64,000 nucleotides of DNA. It comes from Panorpa germanica. Taxonomy: Eukaryota > Arthropoda > Insecta > Mecoptera > Panorpidae. A model generated the notes under the pieces. The model saw only the letters and a list, made by a program, of their open reading frames with translations. It searched no databases and was not told the origin of the DNA. The stretch spans positions 27,353,807-27,417,806 of the forward strand of contig OY783206.1 in assembly GCA_963678705.1 (NCBI GenBank), read 5' to 3'. This document shows positions 1 to 10,990 of the stretch, piece after piece (the stretch's first letter is position 1; every line of letters begins with the position of its first letter). The position numbers and the translations under genes were made by a program.

Positions 1-108
1 TAAAAATCAAAATCATAAAATGCAGTAAGAACATTAATAAATATTCAAGATTTTTAATTCTATCATACAGTTTAATTTCACATTAGTCCCGAATTCAGTG
101 TTAAATAT

Positions 109-330
109 GTCACATAAACTTCAGGGGCTACTATAACTTATTCATACATAACATTCCTTCTCTTTCTAAAATCATACATGTAAGGAACAAGTAGCTGCTG
201 TCTCTCAAACTTCAAACGAGTTCCATAAAATTCAAATGACAAAGAAACAAGATTGTTTGCTGTATGCTTTCTCTTTCCAACTAACATATATCACTAAGCG
301 TACACACGTTTTGATTCGTGAGCGTTCGTT
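109..330 (+). repeat. Diverged repeat shared with 14123-14360
   Basis: CTTCAGGGGCTACTATAACT and GACAAAGAAACAAGATTGTT align with the 14.1-14.4 kb region in order at perhaps 70% identity. Apart from this, bases 1-650 show only simple sequence. Confidence 0.5.
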
Positions 331-519
331 TCTGTTCGCATTGCATCGGGTCTGGCTGTCGAGTCTATGTGTTTTTTCAACTTAAAACTTTTGGTTTCTA
401 GCGATGTGAACTAGTTTTAACAAAACCTACTAAAACTCTTCCCCTTCTCCACCCCGTCACCGTTCCATCGCACGTATACAACACTGCTAGAAACATTTGT
501 ATTGGCCTTTTCTTTACAG

Positions 520-569
520 CCCCCCCCCCCCCTCCTTGTTCTCTTTCGACACACACACACACACACACA
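520..569 (+). repeat. C13 run and (AC)n microsatellite
   Basis: A run of 13 C (520-532), followed by (AC)10 at 549-569. A second (CA)12 lies at 1659-1682. Confidence 0.95.
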
Positions 570-671
570 TCACGTTTCTATTCCCATTCCCACTCCATTA
601 CTTTAAAGCAGGCGTCGCAAAAATTCTAGAAAATCCAGACTTGTGTGTTCGGGTCCGAATATTAGCCTCGA

Positions 672-757
672 CTATGTTCGGGCATGTTCGGGGTACCGTA
701 CACACATGCGTTGACGACTATGACATTAAAACATAACCTACAATGCTCAGTGTGAAC
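672..757 (+). repeat. Family A dispersed repeat
   Basis: Core GGTACCGTACACACATGCGT - TGACGACTATGACATTAAAA - CATAACCTACAATGCTCAGT. Further copies at 3170-3255, 13880-13955 (minus), 21845-21930 and 51700-51795. Short, conserved, and often followed by AT-rich family B or similar sequence. Confidence 0.65.
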
Positions 758-879
758 GAATTAAAACACGAATGTGACAAGGAATGCCTATTCTAAGATC
801 TAGGCTAAAATAATAAATTAAAACGTAAATTAAATATCAAAACAGTGAGGCTATTAATTGAATAAAAGTAAGTGTTGCC

Positions 880-1264
880 ATATGTGTAACTTCGAAGAGC
901 CCTACTCCCTACCTGACTACCCCACGTGACTCAAAATTAAATATTCCTGTTATAAAAATACAGGGGAACTTTTATAGCTTTGCTGGTCCAAAAATAATCC
1001 CGGAAAAGTCAAAATAACGGACATGGATCGCATTAGTGTCAAACAGCGTTGTTCCGGAAAATATATGAATGGAGAAGTCATGGGTAGCGGGGAAGGAGGG
1101 CAAGAGAGGGGATTTATTGTTGTAATACATTATATTTCCATTTTCTGTTATTTTTATTTTAAATATAAAAGCACACGTTGAATAATCAATCGTTCACAAT
1201 CATCATAATCTTCTTTCGTTTGTGCCCCTTCAAAAGGCAACAACAGTTACACGTTTATGAAAAT
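880..1264 (+). repeat. Family I repeat (pairs with 44457-44881, inverted)
   Basis: About 385 bp, highly similar to the reverse complement of 44457-44881 (for example AATCCCGGAAAAGTCAAAAT, CAGCGTTGTTCCGGAAAATA, GTGCCCCTTCAAAAGGCAAC). The 44-kb copy has about 50 extra bases near its own left end. Confidence 0.75.
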
Positions 1265-2189
1265 AACGAACATTACATTACACTATACTATTGCATTTGA
1301 TAAACTATTGTATTTGAAATTGTCCACGCTTTTACGGGATTTTATTTAGAGTGTGCGAATAGTAGTATGGAGTAGTAGTTGACCAGACAATAACGACATT
1401 GGCCAAACAATTACAGTAAATAGTGTTCATGAATCGTGCAGAAACAAAGTTTGTTAGTTGATGTTTTTGTGCAACTAATTTTAATGATTGTTTTAAACAT
1501 TGCAAAACAATTAATGACCAAGGTTCTATATTTTACGAGATATTTAAGTTAGAACCGCAGCATGACTACAACTGTTCGATATTTTCAAATAGACATATAT
1601 CGAACGAACGATCTTCCATCTATCGGCAATTCGGTAAACTTTATTTCTCTTCAAATATCACACACACACACACACACACACATATGTAACTTCAAATAAA
1701 CTGCCAGAACTTTGTGAAGAAGAACCCGATCAGGATCGAGACAGTTGATCCTCTCTGTTGTCTTTATAAGGTCCTGTCAGGACTACTGACAGTCCTTGCT
1801 CCAGGCACCAGGCTCCAGGTTTCGGGATTCACCTATTTACACTCCAGCTGGGAGTCTAATCAAGTAGAACTCGATATACGTTCCATAAGAGAACCTCACT
1901 AATCTATATCCGTCTCTCTCTCACTCTCACACAAACGAGCAATTACTTCGTTGTGAGGTGTCAAAACCGAATTGTCTCATTAAATGTTTATGGGGGAAAT
2001 AAAGAGGTTTCTATGGACGGACGGATGGAACTTTCGCTTTTACCGTAAAAAGATTTTGTGTTCTTTTTAACGAAGACGTTATTCCCGCATTTTGTAATGG
2101 GATTTGGTGTTTATGTTTATTAGAATTTTACAGCGTGACCTTGCTACAAGCAGTCGAACAAATTCTACGACGAATGGGCTTGAGTCCTA

Positions 2190-2600
2190 TGTCTTAATAA
2201 AGTGGGTTACTAGAATCTCAAATGTCCAATTCTTTGTTAGTAACTCCTTATATGTTAAGAGATATTAACTATTAAAAAAGTCATTTTGTCCCTTTAATTA
2301 TTAAAGTGATTCAACGTTATAGAACATTTCAAGATATGTGACCTCACGTCCGCTAAGTTGGCATCTCAGCGTAAAAGAGATAGCATACTTAAGACAGGAC
2401 TCTTATCTATATAACAAATAACTGTCCTATCCCCTATTAGTGCGACATTTTACGTCATAAATATGGCCGACCATTTCTAGCGCTAAAACTACAATTCTAA
2501 TTTTTAATTGCTATAACTCCGTCAACATTTAGATATTCAATAAAATAGACACGCCAACACATTTACACAAACCCTCTCTACGCTCTAATAATCCCCACAT
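2190..2600 (-). repeat. Family C dispersed repeat
   Basis: Family C is about 400-500 bp and recurs at 10255-10490, 30295-30790 and 34180-34430 (plus), 54110-54300 and 57055-57245 (minus), with partial pieces at 2930-3120, 12650-12860, 23030-23180, 50960-51140 and 63850-63980. Landmarks are GTTGACGGAGATATAGCAAT, TTTTAGCGCTAGAAATGGTC, GGCCATATTTATGACGTAA and GCTATCTCTTTTACGCTCTG. Mobile-element origin is inferred from copy number. Confidence 0.7.
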
Positions 2601-3778
2601 GTTTTACCATCTCCGTGGACGGATTATTGTTTCTTGGATTACACAAAGCTGACCAAACTTACATGTTGGGTGTTAAAGCATGTAAGACTTCCCCCCTCCC
2701 CTCCTCCCTCCCAACACACTGCCCAGCAACTTGCTAACAGTAGTGGAATCCGCAATACGTTTTATAGCCGCATAAATGTGAGGTTCGTTTATTCGACAAA
2801 TCTGTTTCCAATGTAGTTACTAGTTTGGCCGCTGGTGGCCGTGTCGTTAACGTCGCATTACGTGGAATGAAGTACTGAGAAAATTAAGACGTTACAGAGA
2901 AAGAGATAGAAGATATTCTTTTGTATACTTTGTTCCAAATTTATTACAATGGGCTTGTAAACTACATGACTTAATTTCTATAAAACTGTACTATATATTT
3001 CTTAATAACTCGCCTTATGTTAGGAAAACTTAACAATTAAAAAAGTCATTTTTTCCGTTCAATTAATAAAGCGTTTCAACGTTGTACAATATGCTAATAC
3101 ATGGTACGTCACATGTAGTAAATATGAGTGTGTGTCTGTGATACGTCGTCTACTACTAACAGCTCTTCGGTAAATATACCGAATATATGCTTCGGTCATG
3201 TTCGAGGTACCGTACACACATGCGTTGAGGACTATGACATTAAAACATAACCAATAAAATAAAAAGTAATAATCATAAAATCATATCATAAATCATAATC
3301 ATAAAAAGATAATCATAAAATCATTTATAAGCAGAATAATCTTCGGAATTTAATCACTTTCACTTTATCACTATACCAACTAAACACTCAAAACTAAAAC
3401 ACAATTGTGCACAACTTCTCATAAATTTAAAAAATCAATAATATATAAAACCGATTTGTGTTAACGAATTTAATTTTGATTTAATTCAACAAAATAATTT
3501 TAAAAAATTTGTAAACTTATATTAAAAAATGCAACAAGTGTCAAACATGCACAATATTTTCATCCCATCACCAAAAGAGCAGTGGTTTCCAAACTGTGGG
3601 ATATGGCACTTAAGGTGCGCGGGAATATCGATATAGTATCCTACCTAAAACCCATATTTAACTAAAAACTCGAAAAAAGATATAAAAAGGGGTAAGATAT
3701 AAGGAGGAGGGCGGTACTACTTTTATTTGTAGTTTGAGACAAGTTTGGAAACCACTGAGATATTTTAAAAACACTCAC

Positions 3779-4258
3779 CGGAGCTCATTGTCACTACTTT
3801 GGAACCATGAAGTGAGCTGCAATTAAAGAAAATTAATTAGTTAACATATTCAAAAGCAATTAGAACAAATACATATAGCGCATAGATTGGTAATCACCTA
3901 ATTTAAAACATCCTGGTGCAAGATGGCTCCAGCCACTAAAGATGAACTGCTGCAACTGCAAGCTGAAAGAAATCTGCAACAACAGAAATAATTTGTTTAT
4001 AAATATGTTTAACATTTTACATAATATTTAAAATTTTCATAAAATAACTTACTTTCTAAATATAAACAAAGAGCGGTCATAAATCAGGTGAGCAGGGTGG
4101 TACGAAGGTCCGGTAGTTCATCTGTAACAACAGAAAAGCGTTGGTTAGAAAATTATGAACAATATTAAATAATATTGTGATATCGGCATTGAAATCTTGA
4201 TTTACCTTTCTTCTGGAAGTCCACCGCACGAAGGCTCCCTGCCTCTGCTTTCACACTT
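3779..4258 (-). ncRNA. Candidate multi-exon minus-strand transcript (3' part)
   Basis: Four exon-like segments on the minus strand are bounded by splice signals: about 4258-4206 (donor AAAG|GTAAAT), 4121-4053 (acceptor TGTTGTTACAG, donor GAAA|GTAAGT), 3973-3898 (acceptor TGTTGTTGCAG, donor TTAG|GTGATT) and 3816-3779 (acceptor TTTAATTGCAG, donor CCG|GTGAGT). The introns are 84, 79 and 81 nt, like the confirmed short introns in this window. All three frames of the 4121-4053 exon contain stops, so a long coding frame is ruled out; a short C-terminal frame ending there remains possible. I recognise no protein. Confidence 0.35.
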
Positions 4259-4571
4259 GTAGAGGGCGCTGCCGGGAATTCCCGGGAAGTATGTTCAATT
4301 TTATTTACCGTTTCTTTAGCCTCAGAGTTCTTTATAACCACTCCGGTGGTCAGTAACGTTGAAAAATAAATAGTAATGACAAATATATCCGTCAGAGGCG
4401 CTCAAAGGGACATATTAATCAATTAATCACTTAAGACGTATATCTTAGTCATAACTATATACATTTCGAGGGAACAGCCACTGAAGTGGTTATATTAAGG
4501 ACTGTTAGAGGTTAAAAAAACGTGAAATAAAAATTAAATAATTCCCGGGAATTCCCGGCAGCACCCTCTAC
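4259..4571. mobile_element. 313-bp MITE with 29-bp inverted ends and 6-bp target duplication
   Basis: The left end 4259-4287 and the right end 4543-4571 are inverted copies with one mismatch, starting GTAGAGGG(C/T)GCTGCCGGG and running into the palindrome GGGAATTCCC. Both sides are flanked by ACACTT (4253-4258 and 4572-4577), a perfect 6-bp target duplication. No coding capacity, so it would depend on a transposase elsewhere. It sits at the upstream edge of an exon-like segment of the candidate minus-strand transcript. The superfamily is not determined. Confidence 0.88.
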
Positions 4572-5344
4572 ACACTTCACTAACTTTTTAAAATTTAATT
4601 AAAATCACCGTTTATTAAATTCTTATTTAAAACATCACTTTTGTCCATTGTTCATGAGAGCTTTCACTTTTGTTTAAAATACGCAGGCACTATTTTAAAT
4701 TTATTTAAAATGTTTAATTGTTAATTGAAATTAAGATTACAAAGCCTTAGTAACAATCTAAGAATTCCAAAGTTAATAATTCTAAGACATGTCTGGTGTA
4801 CCGCTAATTATCATTTTTTTCTTATCGATTCCACATAAAATAAATAAATTTCTAAAAATTAAATAAATTAATGTTGAATTAGAACTGAAAACAAATTAAT
4901 AATTTGTGGTACACCAGACATTTTCGTTGCATTATTAACTTTTCTAAATTCATTTATATTTACTAGCGCTTCGTTATCATAATTCAAATAAACTATTAAA
5001 CATTTTAATTGATTATTAATTATTATTAATTGAAAACGAATTTTTAAATCACTGATAGCTTATCGCGCGCGAAGCTATAACGCGAATCGCGATCGCCCGA
5101 TGCTGTAGGGAAAGAATGCATACATTCAAAAATAAAGAACTAATCCATTAAAAAATAATTACAAATTCATAAAAATGTATTAATTGCTTTATTGAAATTA
5201 AATGTAATGAATTTGTTAATGGATTAGGCGACACTTGTTACAATACCATCACCAAAAAATATTAAAAGAAACTCACGGTCTGAACTCTGCTATTAATTTT
5301 ACAGCAAAAAGATGCCGTCACAGCGCCAAAGAAGTCTTACTTGT

Positions 5345-6050
5345 AGCAGTCTTGTCGATATTCTGTAATAAATCAAGAAGTTAGATTAAATTGAAAAAAG
5401 AATCATAATATGTAAATAAATAACTTTCAAAATACACAAATTATTTAAGATCAATAAGAGTCATTTTAAATCAATAGAAAAAGTAATCTTTCCTTCATAA
5501 ATGTTGATATTTTTATTTTAATCTAAAGTACAAACTCTGAGGTTAGTAATGAAACGCAATATCTGCCAAATGTCACAGAATAATTACGTTTTTCTATTGA
5601 TTCAAAATGATAGTTCTTGTTGACAAATCCTATTCTTAACCTTCAATAGAAATTTGTAACTAAAATGTTTCCTGTATTATTATGTACACTCATAAAAAAC
5701 ACTTCATAACATTTCTAAAATTGCATTGAAAAATTAAGATCGCGTATATTTATAATACATAGTAATTAACATACTTGGTTCTTAATTTTAATAGGCATTT
5801 GTGTCTTTGTTTTAAGGTTAAGAATATTTTTAACAATGCACTCAATGTACAAGAAAGCAAATAATAAGTTTTATAAGAAAAGAACTTTTACGTATACGAA
5901 TCAATTGATAAAAACGACTTTTTTAAAGAAAATGTGTTAATAAATAAACAATAGAAAGTACTTACTTTATAAAAACATAACAGTGCTATTGTCTTCCACG
6001 TCAAGGTGGAACCATCACAGGTGCAAATCAAAAAAGACCAGACGCACACT
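5345..6050 (-). ncRNA. Candidate 5' exons of the same minus-strand transcript
   Basis: A possible first exon around 6050-5970 ends ATAAA|GTAAGTAC. A possible 22-nt exon at 5366-5345 lies between TTTATTACAG and GTAAGA. A further donor-like GACC|GTGAGT lies near 5280. Only splice-like signals support these; no long open frame joins them. Confidence 0.25.
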
Positions 6051-8382
6051 CTCACAAACACTAATCACATAATTTAAATCACATATTGATATTTGTCAAC
6101 AATAATTAGTATTAGATTCACTTAATTCACTTGCAATGTTATTATTTTATCGGCTATGACCTTCAATTACTATGTCAGCTGTCAAACTGTTAGTGTTGCT
6201 GATGTTAAATAAATTTTGTTGTGTTGCCTGATGTTAAATTTATTTTAGTGTGTTATGATGAGACTTCATATATATTTACCTAAAGTTGAAAAACCTAATA
6301 AATAATTAAATCTCTAGAGTATTTTTAATTTTAAATGTAATGTATTTGTTGGTACAGTACCCAGAGAATTAAGGCTTCACGCCAGACTATTGCGTCTTCG
6401 GGTTCGATAGCTTGACCAGTGCTATATTGTCTGGGATTGTTGGATCATTGCACAAAGTTATAAAAGTCTTGAGTTCGCTTAAGTATCGTCAAATACTATT
6501 CGAATAAGTATATAATAGTACAAGATCCCTGAGCCTATGTCCCTACAGACCTACGTCGTTTTAGCAAAGCTGAAATGTTGAGAATAGTGTAATATGTTAA
6601 TAAGAAAGTACGAGTACTTGCTAGCTTAAAAGCGGAGCTCTTTTACAGGTAGCAGGTGAACCTCAAATCGTTGCTCACCTTCGTGAACGTATGATAGATG
6701 ATTTTTATGGTATGTTTCATAGAATACTGTTAAAGGCTAACATTCAGGACACCTTTCGTGGGCCCTAATTTACGCTAGATGTATTAAAGCTCCTACAAAA
6801 ATTAGATTCTAAAAATTTAAAGCTCTTGGATCTTACTTTATAAGTGTTTTCTTTTTCATTTTTTTCTTAGCACTGCTACTTTATTCTTTTAAACAGGAAA
6901 GGGATATTCATTGTGTGACATTTGCAGCAAAGAAGTAACAGTGATGCCTTCTTAGTTCCATTTTCATCATTTAAAGAAATCACACCTGGATTAAAATATT
7001 AATTACCTTTCTTTATCATGATAACTATAATTCTGTCAAAAATTTTGTGGTAACCTTTTTTATAGACCAAGTGATATTCTCTACAACTTTTACAAGAAAA
7101 ATTTTATAAGCAAAAATAAATTTTAAATTTAGTAATGTGATTACCAAACCTAAGTGGATTTATGATATATTTTTGCTCATAACTTTTTTTTTATAACAGT
7201 TACAACAAAAAGTTTGTAATAAAACTTATAAATAATGTTAGTAGCTATAAAAATGCTCTGTGCAATAATTATGTGAGGCGAACAGTTTTCAAAATAAACC
7301 GCAAAAACTGATTAAAGTTGCATTACTAATTTAACAAAATTATTAAAATATCTAGAGATTACAAAATTGATATCTTCATATAATAAATATTTTACATTTA
7401 TATAAAATTAAGAGAAAAGCTCTTGCGATTATTAAATTTATATTTTTAATTATATAATTCATAATTCTAAAGCTAATATTATAAAAATTAAAGATAAAAA
7501 ATATATCTTATTGAACTACAGAATTGACTATCGTTTGGTTAAATCGAAAATAAATCGCATAAATTAGAAACAGAAGTATAGGACAAATAATAAATTTAAA
7601 TTTTCCCAAAAAGAAAACAACAACTGGATGTAAAGAGTCATAACATAAGACCCTAAAAGCTAATTATAAATAGAAGGTCTTTGAAGAGTGAAGGGTTTGG
7701 ATAATTGATAAATTAAAAAAATTACGAAAATATGTGTTTGCTAATTTTATTTTCTTCTTGAAAGTTCATCGGGGTGGCCACTGAAGGACTGCATAATAAA
7801 AACTAAAAATAACTTCTTATAGCTCAATATTTACTTCATTTTTATGTTTTTTAATTTATCATTTATTCAAACCTTCAGTAACCATAATTAAAGTTTTAAT
7901 TAATTAAAGAAAAGTATACCATATTTTATATATATCTATATATACTGTAACATAACATAAAAAATATTATTATTTAACATAAATTTTCATATTCTGATGT
8001 AATTTAAACATGCTTACATAATATTAAAATTTAATTAAATTTCAGAAGATTTTAAATACTAATGTAACAATATTATGATAAACATAATGTGATAATAATA
8101 TAGATAACAAAATCGTAATGTTAATAATTCATAAAACAATAGAAATCTCACTTAATGCTACATAAAGATTAATAAGGGCGTAAAGATAGAATCTTTGGGA
8201 GATCTTGAAAGTAAGGGTGTAATCATTTTTTTTGTTTATCTTGAAAAGTATAACTCCTACAAAAATTATAAAAACACCTTTTTGCAGATAGGAATATTAT
8301 CTACAACTTCTAGTAACAACTTCTTGTTGTTACTTTTATAATAAAAAAGTTACTGTAAGAGTTACTTTTGCTTTATAACTTT
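6051..8382. other. AT-rich spacer, no gene seen
   Basis: Very AT-rich. The only repeat match noticed is 8215-8345, which resembles 41815-41945 (TTGTTTATCTTGAAAA, ATTATCTACAACTT, ACTTTTATAATAAAA). No open frame of interest. Confidence 0.5.
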
Positions 8383-8388
8383 TTTATT
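8383..8388 (-). terminator. Candidate polyadenylation signal of the SINA-like gene
   Basis: AATAAA on the minus strand, 68 nt beyond the stop codon of the SINA-like gene; the only well-placed hexamer close to that stop. AT-rich sequence makes chance hexamers common. Confidence 0.4.
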
Positions 8389-8455
8389 ATAAAAGTTGCA
8401 ACATTTTTTTTGTGAAAATATAAAGTTTGTGCCTACCCAAAATGCACTCCTCAAA

Positions 8456-10803
8456 TTAGAACCGTTTGCGTGTAATAGTCACCATCATTTGGAACTGCTT
8501 ATCTTTATTCAGCGAGCTGTACAAGTCAGTGGCTGGCAGAGCTTTGACGGACCATTTCATTTTGTGCGCTTCGCAAGGTCCTCCAAATATTTCGACCATT
8601 CTTTTATTTTCATTGACCACTTTTACACTGAATTCATAATTGCATTCAGTTCTTGTAGAAACGTGACAAAACGTAATTTTAGCGGAAGTGTCGTGGCAGT
8701 ATGTCTTGAAAGTGCACATAAAGTAGTTCCTGTCGTAGACATATAAAAAGTAGGCGCACTGGCTGCCGAAAGAGACGAGGTGAGTTGTCCTAACGGTTTT
8801 AACTCTTAGACCATGTCGAGTTCCTTTGAAATGGTCCACTAAACATTTGTGGGGCCCTATCCAGCTACAGATGGCATCAGGAATGTAATTGGAACAGTTC
8901 ACCTGATAATAATCGCAATCTTTAACATGCTGTTCTACTTGGATCGTTTCCCTGCTTACAAAACTACATCCCATTGTTTTATATCTGCAAGGAACATCTT
9001 CCAACGATGCTGCCAAGTCGGTATTTCGTTGGTTCACCGACAAACTCTCAGTGGCGTAATTTCTCCGCCATTGTTTTATTTGCTCGTGACATTTTGGGCA
9101 TCGATTGAACAACAACTGACAACACGTTTCACAGAAGATGTGTCCAGTGGTGCACTCCCTAATTCGTTCGGACATCATTTCTGCACAAATAGAACATTTC
9201 AAATCCTGCGAAGTTCCAGCAGTCTTTACTTTGATCACAAATTTCTTGGCATTAAGGAAGGTTATATCAGCTCCTTTGGTTTCCACGAAGTTGCCATCTC
9301 GAATGTCATCTTCTTCTGTTTCCGGAAATACCACATCAGCCGTTAGGGTTAATTTGGGATTAGTTACAGGAGATACGGAATAATTCTTCAATAAGAATTC
9401 CTTTCTCACTCTCCTTCCTATTTTCCCTTGCTTACTTAATATAATGAACATACGATTTCCATTTGTGTGCAAACGCAACCAATATAAGTCATTCCGGTCA
9501 CCAGTTTTATGAAATTGGCTGAGCAGTAGAAGTGGGTGGTTCAATTGCACTGTGAAATTATTTCGAACAGGGTGCAAGTCCACTAGCCTTGCAGGATGGG
9601 TAAATTGAACATGTTCCAGAAGTTTGGAGAGCCCTCCTAACCATTGGCACCAATTAAAAGCACACTTTGTTCTCAACGAACAAGTTTGTTCATGGCCCGC
9701 CAGAATCACCATATTGACACGAAGACCGCAGCCGTACTGGCACTGCTCTAACGGATTTCTGTAAAACATTATTCAAAATATTAGATAAAAACAGTTTTGT
9801 TTTATTCTAATTATAAATTGTTAGTCAAATGACGTGTCTAGGATAAAATATTACATCCATGAGGAGTAGATGTAGGAAGAGGGAAGAGAGGATGGCGGGA
9901 GTAAGAAAGAGAAGGAGAGAATAAGAAAGAAGAACATCAAAAGAAGGAAATATTTTTAAAAATGTTTTAAACTTTGTAAATTAAATGATAGGTAGATTAA
10001 TGTAAAGCGTATTATTTGTAATAAAATAAAACATCAGATCTGCCATGTTGTAGCTGGGTGACCATGATAACTAACATGTTTATAACATGTGTACAATAAA
10101 AAAATAATTGATGCACAATGCTCCGTTTTGGAACGACCGTGAGGAAAGTTGAAATTTTCTTTAGATGACAATATTTGTCTTCTTCTCAATGAACGATTTT
10201 AAGTTTTTGAAAACAACTGTAGGGAAATTACCTATTATAATTCATTTTTAGGGGTCCATTATTTAATTGTTGATTGAACTTGATGTTAATAAATGTGTAT
10301 TGGCGTTTCTATTTTATTAAATATCTAAATGTTGACGGAGATAGAGCAATTAAAAGTTTGAATTGTTGTTTTAGCGCTAGAAATGGTCGGCCATATTTAT
10401 GACGTAACATGTCGCACTATTAAGGGATATGTCAGTTATTTGTTATATGGATAAGAGTTCTGTATTAAGTATTTAAGGCTGGCTATTTTGAATATTTACT
10501 AATATAAATGAGAATGTGTTTTCACTGGCATTTTCTTGTGAATATAAAAGTTGATCTGTTGCTTGAGACAGCTGTAAATGATATTTAGCGTATTATAGTT
10601 TAAAGAAACAATAATAAATATGTTAAATGGATTAATTACCTAAGCACTTTGTTTACGAACGCCACCAGGGTTCCAGGAATGACGTCCACACTTCTGCAGC
10701 AATTGTTGCACAACAAACCATCGCCCTCCTCTCCGCACATTGTAAATGGGGGGCGCAAAACGTGTTCGCATGTTGGACAAATGATATTCGATGGCGTGGG
10801 CAT
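8456..10803 (-). CDS. Tandem-module SINA/SIAH-like E3 ubiquitin ligase (two coding exons)
   Basis: Coding exons on the minus strand are 10803-10640 and 9758-8456, joined over a GT-AG intron (donor at 10639, acceptor TTTTACAG ending at 9759). The spliced frame is 489 codons including stop, 488 residues. Residues 9-35 form a degenerate RING (C9, C12, C23, C32, C35; spacing C-x2-C-x10-C as in SIAH, but the His and the final Cys pair are missing). Residues 61-109 are a SIAH-type zinc finger (C61, C65, H77, C81, C87, C92, H104, H109), followed by a TRAF-like stretch to about 236. Residues 243-278 are a complete C3HC4 RING (CSIC...CTTGHIFCETCC...CPKC), then a second SIAH finger (312-370) and a second TRAF-like domain (373-488). 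SINA proteins normally carry one module in about 280 residues and act as RING E3 ligases through the substrate-binding domain. The first half may have become a binding-only module; that is inference. An AATAAA lies 68 nt past the stop. Confidence 0.92.
10255..10490 (+). repeat. Family C copy in the SINA-like gene intron
   Basis: Lies within the 881-nt intron (10639-9759) of the SINA-like gene on the opposite strand, with the block ATGTTGACGGAGATAGAGCA through GTCAGTTATTTGTTATATGG. Confidence 0.65.
10640..10803 (-). CDS. N-terminal coding exon of the SINA-like gene
   Basis: The first coding exon encodes 54 full codons plus two bases (AG) that, with the first A of the next exon, make Arg55. 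It begins MPTPSNIICPTCEHVL and holds the degenerate RING of module 1. The minus-strand donor reads CTTAG|GTAATT. Upstream on the same strand an acceptor (TTTATTTCAG, ending at 10843) opens a short leader of about 39 nt before the ATG, so the 5' UTR is itself spliced. The frame joins the downstream exon without a break, which is the main support for this start. Confidence 0.85.
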
Positions 10804-10990
10804 TTTAACAGCCCAGGAAATTAAATGTTTGTGTTATATTCCCTGAAATAAAATTAAAAGTGTTAATAATTGAAATATGGCAACACTGTTCACTGTGGTA
10901 TAGTCATGTATATCTTCGCATTATACAGCGCGCAAAGCATGACAACATAGCGTGAGGGAGAGTCAATTAGTTGTTTTCTAACAATGTTTT

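Noticed and set aside
3926..3991. Plus-strand 22-residue frame MAPATKDELLQLQAERNLQQQ
   Set aside because: Too short, no splice donor where it would be needed, and it lies opposite a better-supported minus-strand exon-like segment.
8396..9383. Plus-strand open frames across the SINA-like exon
   Set aside because: Antisense shadows of the minus-strand coding exon, with no recognisable domain.
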